Of a stretch of 64,000 nucleotides of DNA, positions 23,038 to 34,439 are shown piece by piece. This DNA comes from Ligustrum vulgare (taxonomy: Eukaryota; Streptophyta; Magnoliopsida; Lamiales; Oleaceae): NCBI GenBank assembly GCA_963555705.1, contig OY743187.1, positions 9,686,133 to 9,750,132 of the forward strand, in the 5' to 3' direction. Below the pieces are notes generated by a model. It was not told where the DNA came from and ran no database searches. It saw only the letters and a list, made by a program, of their open reading frames with translations. The number at the start of each line of letters is the position of its first letter. Within the stretch, counting starts at the first letter, position 1. The translations under genes and the position numbers were made by a program.

Positions 23038-25392
23038 ATGGAAGACGACGAACAAAGAATCGTAGATCTGGTTAAAGAACTAGTGCATCGCTTACTCTTC
23101 GTTTCTCAAAACCCTAATTCCTCCTCCTCTTCAGTTCCCACTCAACAGAAATATAATCAAGCTCTTAAATACTCTCTCCGCATTCTCTCAAGCCGCATGA
23201 CCCCGTCGATAGTTTCTGACGAATCCGCTATGGTGGAGTCCATCAAACGCCAACTCGTTACGGCCGGTAAGTCCTCCGAAGCCCTTACTTTTGCCGACCT
23301 CTACTCTAAATTTTCACTGAAATCCGGGCCTGGAAGCGTAAAGAATAAATGGGCTGTCGTCTATTTGCTCAAGACAGTTTCAGAGGATCTAAAATCTCGG
23401 AAAAACCAATCCACCAATATAATTTCTACTGGGTTCTTAGACTCTGCACTGGCTGGTGGATTGCCTACATTGCTTGAAAACACTAAATTTAATAATAATT
23501 CTGGGGGCTTTGACAAATTGATTAAAAACTTTAGTGATGAGGAATTTAAGGGTGGTCCAGATAATTTGGTGGGTCTGGGTTATAATTTTCAATCATCGAG
23601 TAATATTGGAAAATTGAAGAAGAATAGAGGCGAAGGAACACTGAGCAATTATTCTAGTAATTTGAAGCTTTTAGGTGACAATTTGAGTGGATTGCAGGTA
23701 GAAGAGAATGTCAAAACGGTATTGAAGGGAGGGGTATTGATGGTATCCAAGGACCCAGAAAATATTCGTGAAATGGCATATAGAGAATTTGCAGACTTGA
23801 TAAAGGAAGAGAATGAGCTGTTAGAAGAGGTTTTGGTGAGGGATGTATTATATGCATGCCAAGGGATTGACGGTATGTATGTGAAGTTTAACGAGAAGAT
23901 GGATGCATACATGTTGCCAGATTTCATCAAGGTATCAAGGGCTACTAGGATTCTGGTTCGGAAGCTCTGCGAGATTGGGTGGTTGTTTAGGAAAGTGAAG
24001 GGATATATAACAGAAAGTATGGCTCGGTTTCCAGACGAGGATGTTGGGACTGTTGGGCAGGCATTTTGTGCTGCATTGCAAGACGAGTTGTCTGATTATT
24101 ACAAGTTACTGGCAGTTCTTGAAGCGCAGGCGATGAATCCTATTCCATTGGTTTCAGAAAGTGCACAATCAGGGAACTATCTCTCCTTGAGGAGATTGTC
24201 AGTTTGGTTTGCTGAACCAATGGTGAAGATGAGGCTAATGGCTGTTTTAGTTGACTGCTGTAAGGTCTTAAAAGGTGGAGCCATGGCTGGAGCAATTCAT
24301 ATGCATGCACAACATGGTGATCCACTCGTCAATGATTTCATGAAGAGATTACTTCGTCGGGTCTGTTCCCCACTCTTTGAGATGGTGAGGAGTTGGGTTC
24401 TGGAAGGGGAGCTTGAAGATATTTTTGCTGAATTCTTTGTCTTGAGTCAGCCGGTGAAAGCAGAGTCTCTCTGGAGGGAAGGTTACCAGCTCCATGCTGC
24501 AATGCTTCCATCCTTTATATCTCAATCTCTTGCTGAGCGTATCCTAAGGACTGGGAAGTCTATTAATTTTCTTCGTGTCTGTTGCGATGATCGTGGTTGG
24601 TCTGATGCTACAACAGAAGCAGCTGCTGCAGCAGGGACAACAACTAGGAGAGGTGGTCTTGGATACGGTGAAACCGATGCCCTGGAATCTTTGATAACAA
24701 AAGCAGCAAAAAGGATAGATAAGCATTTGTTAGATGTTTTGTATAACCAGTACAGGTTCAAGGAACATTGCCTTGCTATCAAGCGGTATTTACTTCTTGG
24801 GCAAGGTGATTTTGTTCAGTATCTAATGGATATTGTTGGTCCAGAGCTGTCCGAGCCAGCCAACACTATAAGCTCATTCAAGCTTGCTGGGTTATTGGAA
24901 AGTGCAATTAGGTCGTCAAATGCGCAGTATGACGATCCTGATATACTGGATAGGTTGAGGGTGAAGATGATGCCACATAACACTGGGGATAGAGGCTGGG
25001 ATGTATTTTCATTGGAATACGATGCAAGCGTTCCACTAAATACTGTATTTACTGAATCTGTTATGTCAAGATATCTACAAGTCTTTAACTTTTTGTGGAA
25101 ACTTAGGAGGATAGAGCATGCACTAATTAGTGCTTGGAAAACAATGAAACCAAACTGCGTCACTTCTCAGTTCTTTGGTAACTTGCCAGATGCTGTTAAG
25201 TTGCAGTTGATATTGACATCAAGGAAGTGCCAAGTTCTTTGGGACGAGATGAATCATTTTGTTTCAAATCTGCAGTACTACATCATGTTTGAAGTCTTGG
25301 AGGTATCATGGTCTGATTTCTTAAAGGAAATGGAAGTAGCTAAAGATCTTGATGATCTACTCAGAGCACATGACAAGTACCTCTATTCAATA

Positions 25393-25423
<31 letters not shown>

Positions 25424-25928
25424 AAAACCTTAACAAGACCCTTTTTATTTTGTTTGACCTCATAGCACGGTTCCGAAGTCAAGCAGATAGATTATATGAT
25501 GGCATTTCTGATTTGCTATCAAGGTATTATTTTCCCGCCAGCATCTTTTTCTTTTAGTAGTAAAATTGTTAACAACAAAAATTATGTTTTAGCTTAGTTT
25601 TCTATTTGTCACGAATTGCAGGGCCACAGGCTCTTCTTTCCCTTGTCAGTCTAACGCCAAATCACGAAGGAAACAAAATAACAAATCTTCAGAACCTGGG
25701 TCATGGCTAGGTGAAGGTAGGAAGGATTTAACAAGACATGCTGGGGAGTCTCTCCCGAAGATAGGAAAAGATATAGAGAAAATTGCAAAGGAATACTCAT
25801 CTGTTTTTGAGGGTTTCATTTCTCAGTTGCCCATCCAACAACACGTGGACTTGAAGTTCCTCATGTTCAGACTTGATTTCACTGAATTTTACAGCCATTT
25901 GAGACCTAGCACAGGAAGGAAGCTGTAA
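23038..25928 (+). CDS. GCP3: Gamma-tubulin complex component 3 (GCP3/SPC98)
   Basis: Exon 1 is 23038-25523 and exon 2 is 25622-25928, joined over a 98-bp intron with GT at 25524 and AG at 25621, giving 930 residues. GCP3 with GCP2 and gamma-tubulin forms the small complex that nucleates microtubules. Plants have no spindle pole body, so it acts at cortical sites, the nuclear envelope and the phragmoplast. The start MEDDEQRIVDLVKELV matches plant GCP3 N-termini; an earlier in-frame GTG was rejected. The first Grip domain runs from about residue 265 (VRDVLYACQGIDG) to 560. The C-terminal gamma-tubulin-binding Grip domain runs from about 565 (DVLYNQYRFKEHCLAIKRYL) to 910 (FLMFRLDFTEFY). It is somewhat longer than the Arabidopsis protein because of an Asn/Gly-rich stretch at about residues 120-235. 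The frame is intact throughout. Alternative readings as GCP2 or GCP4 fit less well. Confidence 0.95.
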
Positions 25929-28464
25929 TTGTAGCATCTGAGCCACACATGTTAGACTTAGACATGTCAAAGGCCATACAGCATGTTTCTGTTCGATGAA
26001 GGCTGTGTGGCATGTGATCCTTATACTGTGTCTTTGGCTATGTAGGACAAAGTTTTAACTCATCTGGCAGATTCTGGTTGAAGAACTTTCATTCTTGTTT
26101 ACCCGTAACTGAGGGTATGCTGTTGCCTAGCCGTGCAATTGATTAGTTTACATGTATTGTATTTGGTAAGCGTCTATTAGTGGGTTAGTTTTTCTTTTTC
26201 CTTTTTTTTTTTATTTTTATTGGCAGCTTCACGAGCTGTCTATCTTGAGCTTGTAGATCTACAATATGGTTCTGTACTGGTGAAAGTAGTGACTGTTGCT
26301 TCGTTGCTTTCTTGTTTCAGGCATGTTCTTGTATTGGCTTGCTTATAAGAGATGAATGATGATTGTTTCATCATACAATGTTTCCGTCTGTTTTATGTTT
26401 AACAAGTATGTCCTCTTGGATCGTAAATTAGTGATTTTTTTTTTTCGCCTACTATTCTTTTAAATTTCTAGCAAAAAATAAAATATCATAACAAGAATAT
26501 TATAACTCTAGATAAAATTAAATATAATACGACCTTGACATGGTCAAACTCCAAGTATGTATGTACATGGAAAAGCAACACAAAAATACTACATTACGAT
26601 CACTAGTCCAAACTCTCAAGCAGCAGTAAAAAAAAAAAAAAAAAGTGCTTAGACTTAGAGAGATAGTTTAGGTCTAGTTGCCACTTATTACAATTTAAGA
26701 GAACTCTCTTAACCGTGTGGCACGGCATATCGGATTGAATGTTAAATCATTGAAAAGTGCACAAATGATGTCCCGTATGCTATGGGCGCATGCTTTTATA
26801 CAAATTATACGTACTTTTATGTTATACATATATTAGCTTGTTGGCCCTTGTATATGGGAGACCAACTCAAATGCATGCAGGGATCCTGTGGTAGGTCCAT
26901 TACACAATGCTCCATCGATGGCTGCAACCATGATAGGGGTGACAACGGTGGTGGTCGAGACGAGCTTAGAGGGGCACTTTGTGAGGGTAGTAGTAGGAAA
27001 TTACATGTGGAAATAGTGATGGCAACTAAGAGGATCGGGGTGAATCGGAACAAAAATTAAGAATTTTTTATTATCTATTTTCGTTAACGACAAATAAATC
27101 AATACATAATTCATAAAACAACTAATATAATATCCAATTCATACAACAAAATAATACGTATATAGAGAATTAAAGATTTTGCGCTATCTTCAATTATTTG
27201 ATTATGAGTGTGTTTGATATTGTTTAAAAATAATTTTTGTTGAAATGAACAGTGATTTTTAGTAAAATGAATTATTGAAATTTGGTTGAAATGTCAAATA
27301 TTATGAGCTTAACTTTTAATAAATGGTTGAAATTGAGTACGGTAGAAAAAAAAAAATTAATGAAAATCAAACAAGAGTTATATAGTTTAGATTTAATTAT
27401 TAATTTTTTTATAAATTTTTTTAATATTTTAAAAAATAAACCGGATTGCGGATCTCATCGAATTACCCCCGATCTATCAATCCACAAATCAAAAATTTTT
27501 CGGATTGAATCGGATCAAATTTTTTTACCTTCTCTGTGTGGAAATGTTGGGAAACCTTCAAACCTCTTAATTCTTGAAGCGCATTTTACTATCTTCTATT
27601 CTCTTTGCTTCTGCTTTCACCTTCAGTAGTAATAAACTTCCCTAAAGGCATGCAGAACCCAAATTGCTTTGATGTATCATCTGAGCTCAAAGCCGACTTA
27701 ATAAAAGTCGGACCGCCGAAGCCACCATCAGCCCTAGGCTGCGCCTAAAGGCCCTAATTCACCATCGCCAGTAGCTCAAGGCTGTGAATACCTTTTTAAT
27801 GGGGGAATAAATGGGGTTTGTAACATAAATTGACATTTTTTTTGGGCACAGAAAAGTAGAACAGATGGAGAAACAGTGGAAATGTGAAAATTCTCATATA
27901 ATTCTTACTTACAATCTTGTTCCATGAACTATATAGAAAAGGAAAGTAAAACTCATGAAATTTCTGAAAGATCAACATGGCCACATGGATAAAATGATAC
28001 AAAATGGATATGAAAATTTTCCAAAGAAGCAGAAGGGAGGAAAAGAAACAGGAGCTTGCTCTCATCCTTATTGTCATAACAGATATGTAAGGAGGAAAAG
28101 TAACCTTAACAACAGTGCCCAAAGAAAAATTCACTTGGGTAACCTGGTGTATTAATCTGATATTCTGGTACGAGCACAAGCCAATCCGCAAAAGCAAGCA
28201 AATAATCAAGAATATTATATGCCAACCAATCACACGTTTGCGTTGAAATATTAAAGCAAAAACACAATTTCCTTGAACTTTTATATCAGCAAAATCTCAA
28301 GGGTCATTAATTAAAGGTAATAGAAGCAGATGACTAAAAGTTTCAAGGTCATTTTTTAAGGGTGAAACTACTAAACCAGCATTGGACAAGTGTTGAAAAT
28401 TTGATTGAATTCTAAGCAACAAAACATAAAAGGGTTTCATATATCACTAACTGTAGTACTGAAA
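25929..28464. other. Intergenic region between GCP3 and the RING gene (both 3' ends)
   Basis: The genes converge here. It includes the GCP3 3' untranslated part (to about 26400), A-rich runs (26629-26644), a small repeat at 27206-27375 and the 3' untranslated part of the RING gene (from 28464 leftward). Open frames at 26782-27060 and 27796-28233 have no family features and are judged spurious. Confidence 0.6.
27206..27375. repeat. Putative MITE copy A (TGTTTGATATT ends)
   Basis: It begins GAGTGTGTTTGATATT and ends AAAATCAAACAAG, so the ends are inverted copies (TTTGAT core). A second copy with the same length and order lies at 36008-36180, sharing for example GAAATTTGGTTGAAATGTCA and AATTGAGTACGGTAGAAAA-like stretches. 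Non-coding; superfamily not determined. Confidence 0.6.
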
Positions 28465-29550
28465 TCAGTTCAGCCTTCTACTTCTGCGTGGGCGTGATTC
28501 TCCACCATCCACATCAGTAGTAGTTCTTGGTGTTTCATTTCTTCTTCGAGTTCTGGAAGACGGAGTAGAATGCAACACTCTGGAATCTATTTCGAAAGCA
28601 GCATTATCAACTGTCTGACTCTCTGAGTTTATAACGGCAGCAATGCTTGACAAAGAATCCCTATCCGTATCCCTATTATCAACTCGTGGAGCCTGTTCTT
28701 GATTTCGATTTGAATTTGATCCATGGCGCAGGTACAATGAGAGTCGACTTGACCTTAACTCATTATTGGCGGGACTGCTTTCTGCTGCTAAGTCAGCCGC
28801 AGCAACACTCTGCGGTACAGCTCTCCTTCCATTAAGCATTCCTCTAAGATTCAAATATCGGTCGAGCAAGGAGCTATATCTAAGGACTCGATCAGGTCGA
28901 CCATTGGGATTTCGAGACTGATTCTGGACAGATGCCTGACTCGACTCAACTGTACTTGGAAGATGCCAATTCTCCATCGGAATAATGGATGCATTCCTCT
29001 GAATAATTTGCCTCAAGCCCTCAACCCGCGATGCTTGGGGCCTGAGAGGAATGTTGTCCAGACGAGAATCCACACCATGCTCCCGTATACTACTTCCAGA
29101 GCCATAAATTGGGGTCACATTTGTCGTTGTAACTTCTCCCTTACAAACAGGACACTCCTTGGCATCTGAGTGATGATGTAACCACCGGTAGAGACAAGGC
29201 CAGCAAAACAAGTGACCACAGCAAGTTACAACAGGATCTTTAGCCAAATCCAAGCATATATTGCAGTCAAAGAAGCTGCCTTCAACACCATTATTCTTTT
29301 CACGGTCTTCCTTCTTTCTCAGAGCCTCATCTTCCAAATATCCATTGCCATTCTCAAGAGTTTTGGCCAGTTCGTTATTTCTTCCCTCAGCAGTCACACT
29401 ACCCTCGCCAGGTTGTAATCCAATTCCACCAATTAATTCGAACGCAGAATTGGAATAAGATCCCGACCCAGGTTCAGTAGCATCTGCCCCATGTTCAAGA
29501 GGCCCCAAATTGAGATCAAGATTCATGGCGGAAGAGGTCTCATCAGCCAT
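28465..29550 (-). CDS. RING-type E3 ubiquitin ligase, MUSE1/MUSE2-like
   Basis: Single coding exon, 361 residues, starting MADETSSAMNLDLNLGP. A C3HC4 RING finger occupies residues 96-136, from CNICL through CCGHLFCWPC and RWLHHH to CPVC, followed by GEVTTTNVTPIYG. An LDLNLG motif (residues 11-16) resembles an EAR repressor motif and is shared by plant MUSE1/MUSE2-type proteins. The C-terminus is Arg/Ser-rich and basic (PRRSRRLN) with no membrane anchor, which argues against the shorter ER-anchored RMA ligases that share this RING type. The role is ubiquitin transfer from an E2; Arabidopsis MUSE1/2 limit immune-receptor levels, and function here is inferred by similarity. The true start is the ATG at 29550. 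An in-frame GTG at 29565 sits exactly at a splice acceptor (minus-strand TTTTTATTTTAG), suggesting a 5' UTR intron. Confidence 0.88.
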   Translation of the reverse strand: MADETSSAMNLDLNLGPLEHGADATEPGSGSYSNSAFELIGGIGLQPGEGSVTAEGRNNELAKTLENGNGYLEDEALRKKEDREKNNGVEGSFFDCNICLDLAKDPVVTCCGHLFCWPCLYRWLHHHSDAKECPVCKGEVTTTNVTPIYGSGSSIREHGVDSRLDNIPLRPQASRVEGLRQIIQRNASIIPMENWHLPSTVESSQASVQNQSRNPNGRPDRVLRYSSLLDRYLNLRGMLNGRRAVPQSVAAADLAAESSPANNELRSSRLSLYLRHGSNSNRNQEQAPRVDNRDTDRDSLSSIAAVINSESQTVDNAAFEIDSRVLHSTPSSRTRRRNETPRTTTDVDGGESRPRRSRRLN

Positions 29551-29565
29551 TATAAATTGACGCAC

Positions 29566-29567
29566 CT
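29566..29567 (-). other. Probable splice acceptor of a 5' UTR intron in the RING gene
   Basis: On the minus strand a T-rich tract ending in AG directly precedes GTGCGTCAATTTATAATGG. The leader exon would lie further right (about 29850-30060), before the AT-rich upstream DNA. The donor was not fixed. Confidence 0.4.
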
Positions 29568-30262
29568 AAAATAAAAACCTTTTTGTAATTATTCAGGTTA
29601 ATCCAACTCTCAAAATCACAGAACTAACAAATAGTCAGACAGTAAAACCTAACTTCTTAAATCAAGAAATCCTAGCCCGAGATTTCCCTCTTCTGAATTG
29701 AACTAAACTGCTAGCTTAATCTGGTTAGGAAAAAAAAACCCAAATAATTTATATGCTTATAATTGAAGAAAAATATAAACTTATTTAAAACAGATTAAAA
29801 CCCAAAATAATCTCTGGTCAACCAAAGGGGAAAAAAATTCTTTTCGTGACTAACAACAATACCACAGAATCATTCCGCCAAAACTAAACACGAATTGTTG
29901 CAGTAACTGAGAAACGACACAAATTTAAGGATTCCTTGGAGAATAAGTGGGTTTTCGAAAATTCGATTAAACGTTAGAAATTAGAATTCAATCTCAGGTC
30001 CAGAGCAAAATGTTTTTGCCGGCGTCGAATTTTGGCTTCGAAAGTCTAATTGGGGTGGATGATGAGGCATATTTATTAGGGCAAAAAATTTAAAGTGAGG
30101 AAGAGAAAATATGTGTGGTTAAAAAGTGATTTGGAAAATTGTGATTTTTATAAACATATTTTTTCTAAGTTTTCGAAAGAGAGGCTATTTACTACACCAA
30201 ATTCTAAATACATCACAATTAAAATATATTTTCACTAATACACCATAGTAAAATTACAATTA

Positions 30263-31190
30263 CTAGTATTTTCCCCATACGATGTATGACATCATGTCGA
30301 AACATATAATTGCGACTTTAATATTTTTTAATTTTTTTTAATTATATGTCAAACATGTACATAATGAAATAGATAGAAAAATAATAAAATGATACTGTAA
30401 TTAATAGAGTAGTAATGTTTCCACTATAAATTTTGAAAAACTTTTATATAAATTACATTTGTAGTTGAATTTGTTCTTTTTATCTTTGTTGCAAATGATC
30501 ATTTTCGAATCACTGTGATTCGTCACTCTAGCGAATGCAAAGTACAACTGTTTATGATTGAAAACTGACTCCTTTAAATAAAGACAAACATTGAAAAGTG
30601 ATTTTCCTTGACTCTTATTGATATTCATAACATAAGAAGCTACCAACTGAAATTGTCGCCTCTTGAACTTGAAAGATAAACTTGAATGTGTTCGAAAAAG
30701 TAGGAAATTTTCTTAAATTTGTTGTTTGATTGATATTATTTTTCATTACAAATAAAACAAAATTTAGCTATGTTAATTTAAAAAAGTATTATTATTATTT
30801 TTTATTTTTCACTCATTTGTTCTTGATAATAGTAATCAAACGTAACGAAAAATATGTTTTCCACCTAAGGAAAATGAAATAGGTGAGAAAATATTTTCAA
30901 GGAAAATGAGTTTAAATGTGCTTTAATTGATTGTACATTGAAAAAAAAAATTCAAGGTAAATTTTCCAATCAAACATCAAACAAATATAAATGGAGGAAA
31001 ACATTTTCCATGATTTGACATTTTCTTGATAAATGACAGTGAATCAAACATATCTTAAATTGTGTTAGTGCATTCTCAAAATAAAAATTTGTACCTTGCA
31101 AGATTGTCATCTAGAAATTTTGCTTCAACAACGTGATTTCCAAGTTTTGTAACAATTAATCTCGTACCACTACAAAGTGATCGACATTCC
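30263..31190 (-). mobile_element. Helitron relic A: helicase C-terminus and 3' end
   Basis: On the minus strand, 31190-31080 encodes a trace of SGTRLIVTKLGNHVVEAKF, and 30646-30490 encodes NINKSQGKSLFNVCLYL and VFNHKQLYFAFARVTNH. Both are conserved C-terminal blocks of Helitron Pif1-type helicases. Between them, about 30700-31060, lies an AT-rich insert with TTTGATTGATATT and AATCAAACATATC ends, perhaps a MITE. At 30276-30288 is a CATAC-GAT-GTATG hairpin, and CTAG ends at 30263 followed by T, the Helitron 3' signature. Frames are broken and the element is dead. Confidence 0.75.
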
Positions 31191-32038
31191 TTAACAATAT
31201 AAAGATATAATCATTACATAATAAATTTGAAAATATTTTTTGTTTGTACTCACAAAAAAAGGAGAAAACTTTTGTAACAAAAATTACATAAACTATTTAA
31301 TTTGAAAAATACATAATAAGAAATTAATAAATATAAAAAATTCAATAAACCTAGGCAAATGTAGTAGGGGGTCGAATGTACAGTATAAATAACATGTAAT
31401 ATACGAATGCAATAGTCGTACATGAATTTATAATTCGTTCAAAATTAAAATTTCTAATTACAAAAGGACACAAAGTACAAACGATGGTAAAAAAATAATA
31501 TGAAAAAGTTAAGTGAAAAAGTTGTAAATTAAAATAACATAAAGATTTAATCATTAAATAATAAATTTGAAAATAATTTTTGTTTTACTTAAAAAAAATA
31601 ATTTTAAAAATATACATTCAATTATTGCTACAAAAATTACTTTAACTATTTAATTTAAAAAATAAATAATAAAAATATTTTAGAAAGTAAAAAATTTAAT
31701 AAGTCTAGGTAAATATAATAGTGGTTCGAATATAATCCAAATGTAAACTTAAAAATATACATCGAGAAAAGTGTTGCTACAAAAATTACTTTAACTATTT
31801 AATTTAAGATTTTAATAAACTTAGGTAAATATAGTAGTGGTTTGAAAATAATCCAAATGCAAACTTAAATAGTCAAGCATTCATTAATCAAATAAATATT
31901 TATCAAATAATCAATCACATTGTGGTCAAATATTAATTAACCAAATAGTTAATCAAATTGTATTCACATTATGTGTTCACATTGAACCGCTAAATATTAA
32001 CCAAATAATAAAACTACGTTGTGTTCACACTAAACCAC

Positions 32039-32044
<6 letters not shown>

Positions 32045-32085
<41 letters not shown>
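32045..32085. repeat. (TA)n microsatellite
   Basis: About twenty uninterrupted TA units. Confidence 0.95.
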
Positions 32086-32088
<3 letters not shown>

Positions 32089-32419
32089 ATATTTTGAAGC
32101 TCAATGTTAATTCTCCACTATTACACGTTCCACGACATTTCTTACTGGTAATTGGTATGCACAATTTTTTGTACGCAGCTATTAAAGTTGAATGAATTAA
32201 GAAAAAATAAAATAAAATGAAACACTAAATAACAATTCACAAATGACCTTTCATGTTACGAATTTGTGTTGAATTATCAAAAGGAAAAAAAGAAAAGAAA
32301 AAAAGAGATAATGAGAATTCCAATGTTGATTTTCCATGAGTACACAGATTTCAAAGCAACTTTGTCTTGGCAAGAACAATTCTGTGTACACAAGAATTGG
32401 GCAATGAAGTGAGGTAAAA

Positions 32420-32430
32420 AAATAATAAAA

Positions 32431-32477
<47 letters not shown>
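32420..32477. repeat. (AAT)n microsatellite
   Basis: Roughly sixteen AAT units with a slightly irregular left edge, 80 bp left of the Helitron B 3' end. Confidence 0.95.
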
Positions 32478-32479
<2 letters not shown>

Positions 32480-32556
32480 TAAAATGAGAGCTCCAAAAAA
32501 GGCGGGAAACTATGTGAAAATAGTAGGTGCTGACTACTTTGTTATAATATAGATAA

Positions 32557-34435
32557 CTAGTGAATCACCCGTGCGATGCACGGGAAAAAAGTCCGGATAA
32601 AGATAATTTAATGTGAAATTAGATTAATCATTTAGATTTCGAAAATAAGAGATAAGACCCTCCAAGTTTTGTAACTATCAACCTTATTCCATTGCACAAT
32701 CCATGTGTATGATCAATATTTCTCAGGAAGAGCAATGGATACTGCAAAGGCAAATAAAGAGGATGCACTTCGCTTATCAGCTGCAACAGTCCACCACGTA
32801 GCACAATAATGATATTCCTATGTCCGGGTTGTGTAGCAAAATCTACCGACAATCAATTCGACAATTTCATGGACAACATGCGAATCATATCACCTATTAT
32901 CGGTCACCCACCGACCAATAAGTATAAGTCTTACATTTGAAGTGTTTTGCTCAATCATCTTTTCTCTAACCAACCTAAACTGCCTTACTAATTTGTTTTA
33001 TTTGCCTAGCATATCCTTCAAATCAGAAATTATACAATTATACAACATTGAATCGCATGATTCACTCCCACTGGGGGACATTAAAAGACATAAATTAAAT
33101 TTTAGACTATCACAACAAAATTATCCGTAAACAATATAAATATATAAGCAATAAATACATAATACGTACCTCACGGCCCTTTATCTACTTTCAACCTCAT
33201 TCGCATTGTCAACAATCTAAAGCTGAGTAAATTGCAAAGCTGAACAGTCATCATGCAACATACTCTCAATCTTATGACAATTTTGACTGTGTAATTTGAA
33301 GACAAGAGGCTCTCTACCATCATTTATCCCATTATCTATTCTCCCCATAAAATTGAACGAAAACATCATATTATATGTCCGAATGTTCTCAACGAAATTC
33401 TTAATCTTGTCGTTCTGCCATATAACAACAAATCTTTCAAAATAAGATGATAATCTTCCATAAGAGAAATCTTCAATTTCCCTTACATACAACAAAGTAA
33501 AAGTGAACAAATAAACGGTGAAATCGAACTAAACCACAATAAATGGTTTGGTTTGGTTCGATTTCAAATGTGAAATGGTTTTGTTCGATTTGAAAAAATT
33601 TCAAAACGCCTTAAATGGTTTGATTTATGTTTTAATTGTCAAAACCACGGTTTCAAACAGTCCACCCGCCAAATTTTAAAAAAATAATAAAAAAATAAAG
33701 GCAAGTTTTTATTGTCAACAAATCAAAATTAAGAAGTCAAAAATTAATTTGTTCAAATCCACAATCATTTGAAAATAATTATTACTCCTACATTTCATAA
33801 TCATCATCCAAGACATTTTCTTAAAATAAAATTTTTAAAACCACAGTTTATTTAGGAAAAATTTAAATGTTTGCTTCTATATAATTAGTTTGTTTATTAA
33901 CATGAATTGATTCACAATAAAACACTCAATTAGAAACTAAATACTACTATTGAGCTAGTTTCAACTCGAAACTTTAGACGAATATGTGTCTTTGAGCTCG
34001 CTTTGGAATATATTAATTCATTCGTTGGCAATTCGAGTTTCAAACCGCACCAAACCACATAATGGTTTTGATTTGAAATATTATTACAAACCACCCAAAC
34101 CAAATGGTGTTCACCCTACAACAAAGTGAGAATTTCGGATTACAACATATTTTATTACGCTTATCCACTCTCTCCTTGAACCAAAAATTTGCCTAGCAAA
34201 ATGAACATTTAAATGTAGGATCTCCAATATCAATGTAATCTGAACAATCAAATAATAGATGAAAGAGATAATAATATAGACCATGCGTATAAAAGATATG
34301 ATTCATTGTTTTCACCATTGACAATGGAAAACAACACGTATAATAAACGAATTCGATAATAATTAAAAAGGAAAAAAAACTAAAATTGTGAGATTGACAA
34401 AGATGCATCAAATTCATGGTATTATAGGTTTTCAA
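32557..34435 (-). mobile_element. Helitron relic B: Rep domain joined to helicase end by deletion
   Basis: The minus-strand order is IDIGDPTFKCSFC (about 34230), FWFKERVDKRN and NPKFSLCC (to 34120), then a small transposon insert. Next come ENIRTYNMMFSFNFMG (about 33400), LVFKLHSQNCHKIESM, SEVHPLYLPLQYPLLF (about 32770) and GLCNGIRLIVTKLG (about 32690). These are the Helitron N-terminal blocks followed directly by a helicase C-terminal block, so the rolling-circle active site and most of the helicase were deleted. The 3' end is a perfect CCCGTGC-GAT-GCACGGG hairpin (32568-32584) plus CTAG at 32557-32560. The 5' end was not found and lies right of 34435. Confidence 0.8.
33499..34116. mobile_element. 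Small non-autonomous DNA transposon inside Helitron B
   Basis: An 11-bp direct repeat, TACAACAAAGT, lies on both sides (33488-33498 and 34117-34127). The ends are inverted: AAAAGTGAACA at left, and the reverse complement of the right end starts GGGTGAACACC. The insert interrupts the Helitron Rep frame between NPKFSLCC and the ENIRTYN part, which supports these boundaries. It is rich in AAACCAC/GGTTTGG words and has no gene. A 9-11-bp duplication would suit a Mutator-type element; an 8-bp hAT duplication cannot be excluded. Confidence 0.6.
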
Positions 34436-34439
34436 TATT

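Larger units (their letters stand above)
31200..32545. other. AT-rich non-coding DNA between Helitron relics
   Basis: It contains partial internal duplications: AAATACATAATAAGAAATT-like blocks and TTCACATTGTG words recur near 31290-31330, 31590-31690 and 31780-32030. Two simple repeats are listed separately. No gene seen. Confidence 0.55.

Noticed and set aside
27796..28233. 145-residue minus-strand open frame
   Set aside because: Lies in the 3' region of the RING gene, with hydrophobic and Phe-rich composition typical of reverse-read A/T-rich DNA; no domain.
29551..29565. Start of the RING protein at 29565
   Set aside because: That codon is GTG and sits right at a likely splice acceptor; the ATG at 29550 fits the family N-terminus.
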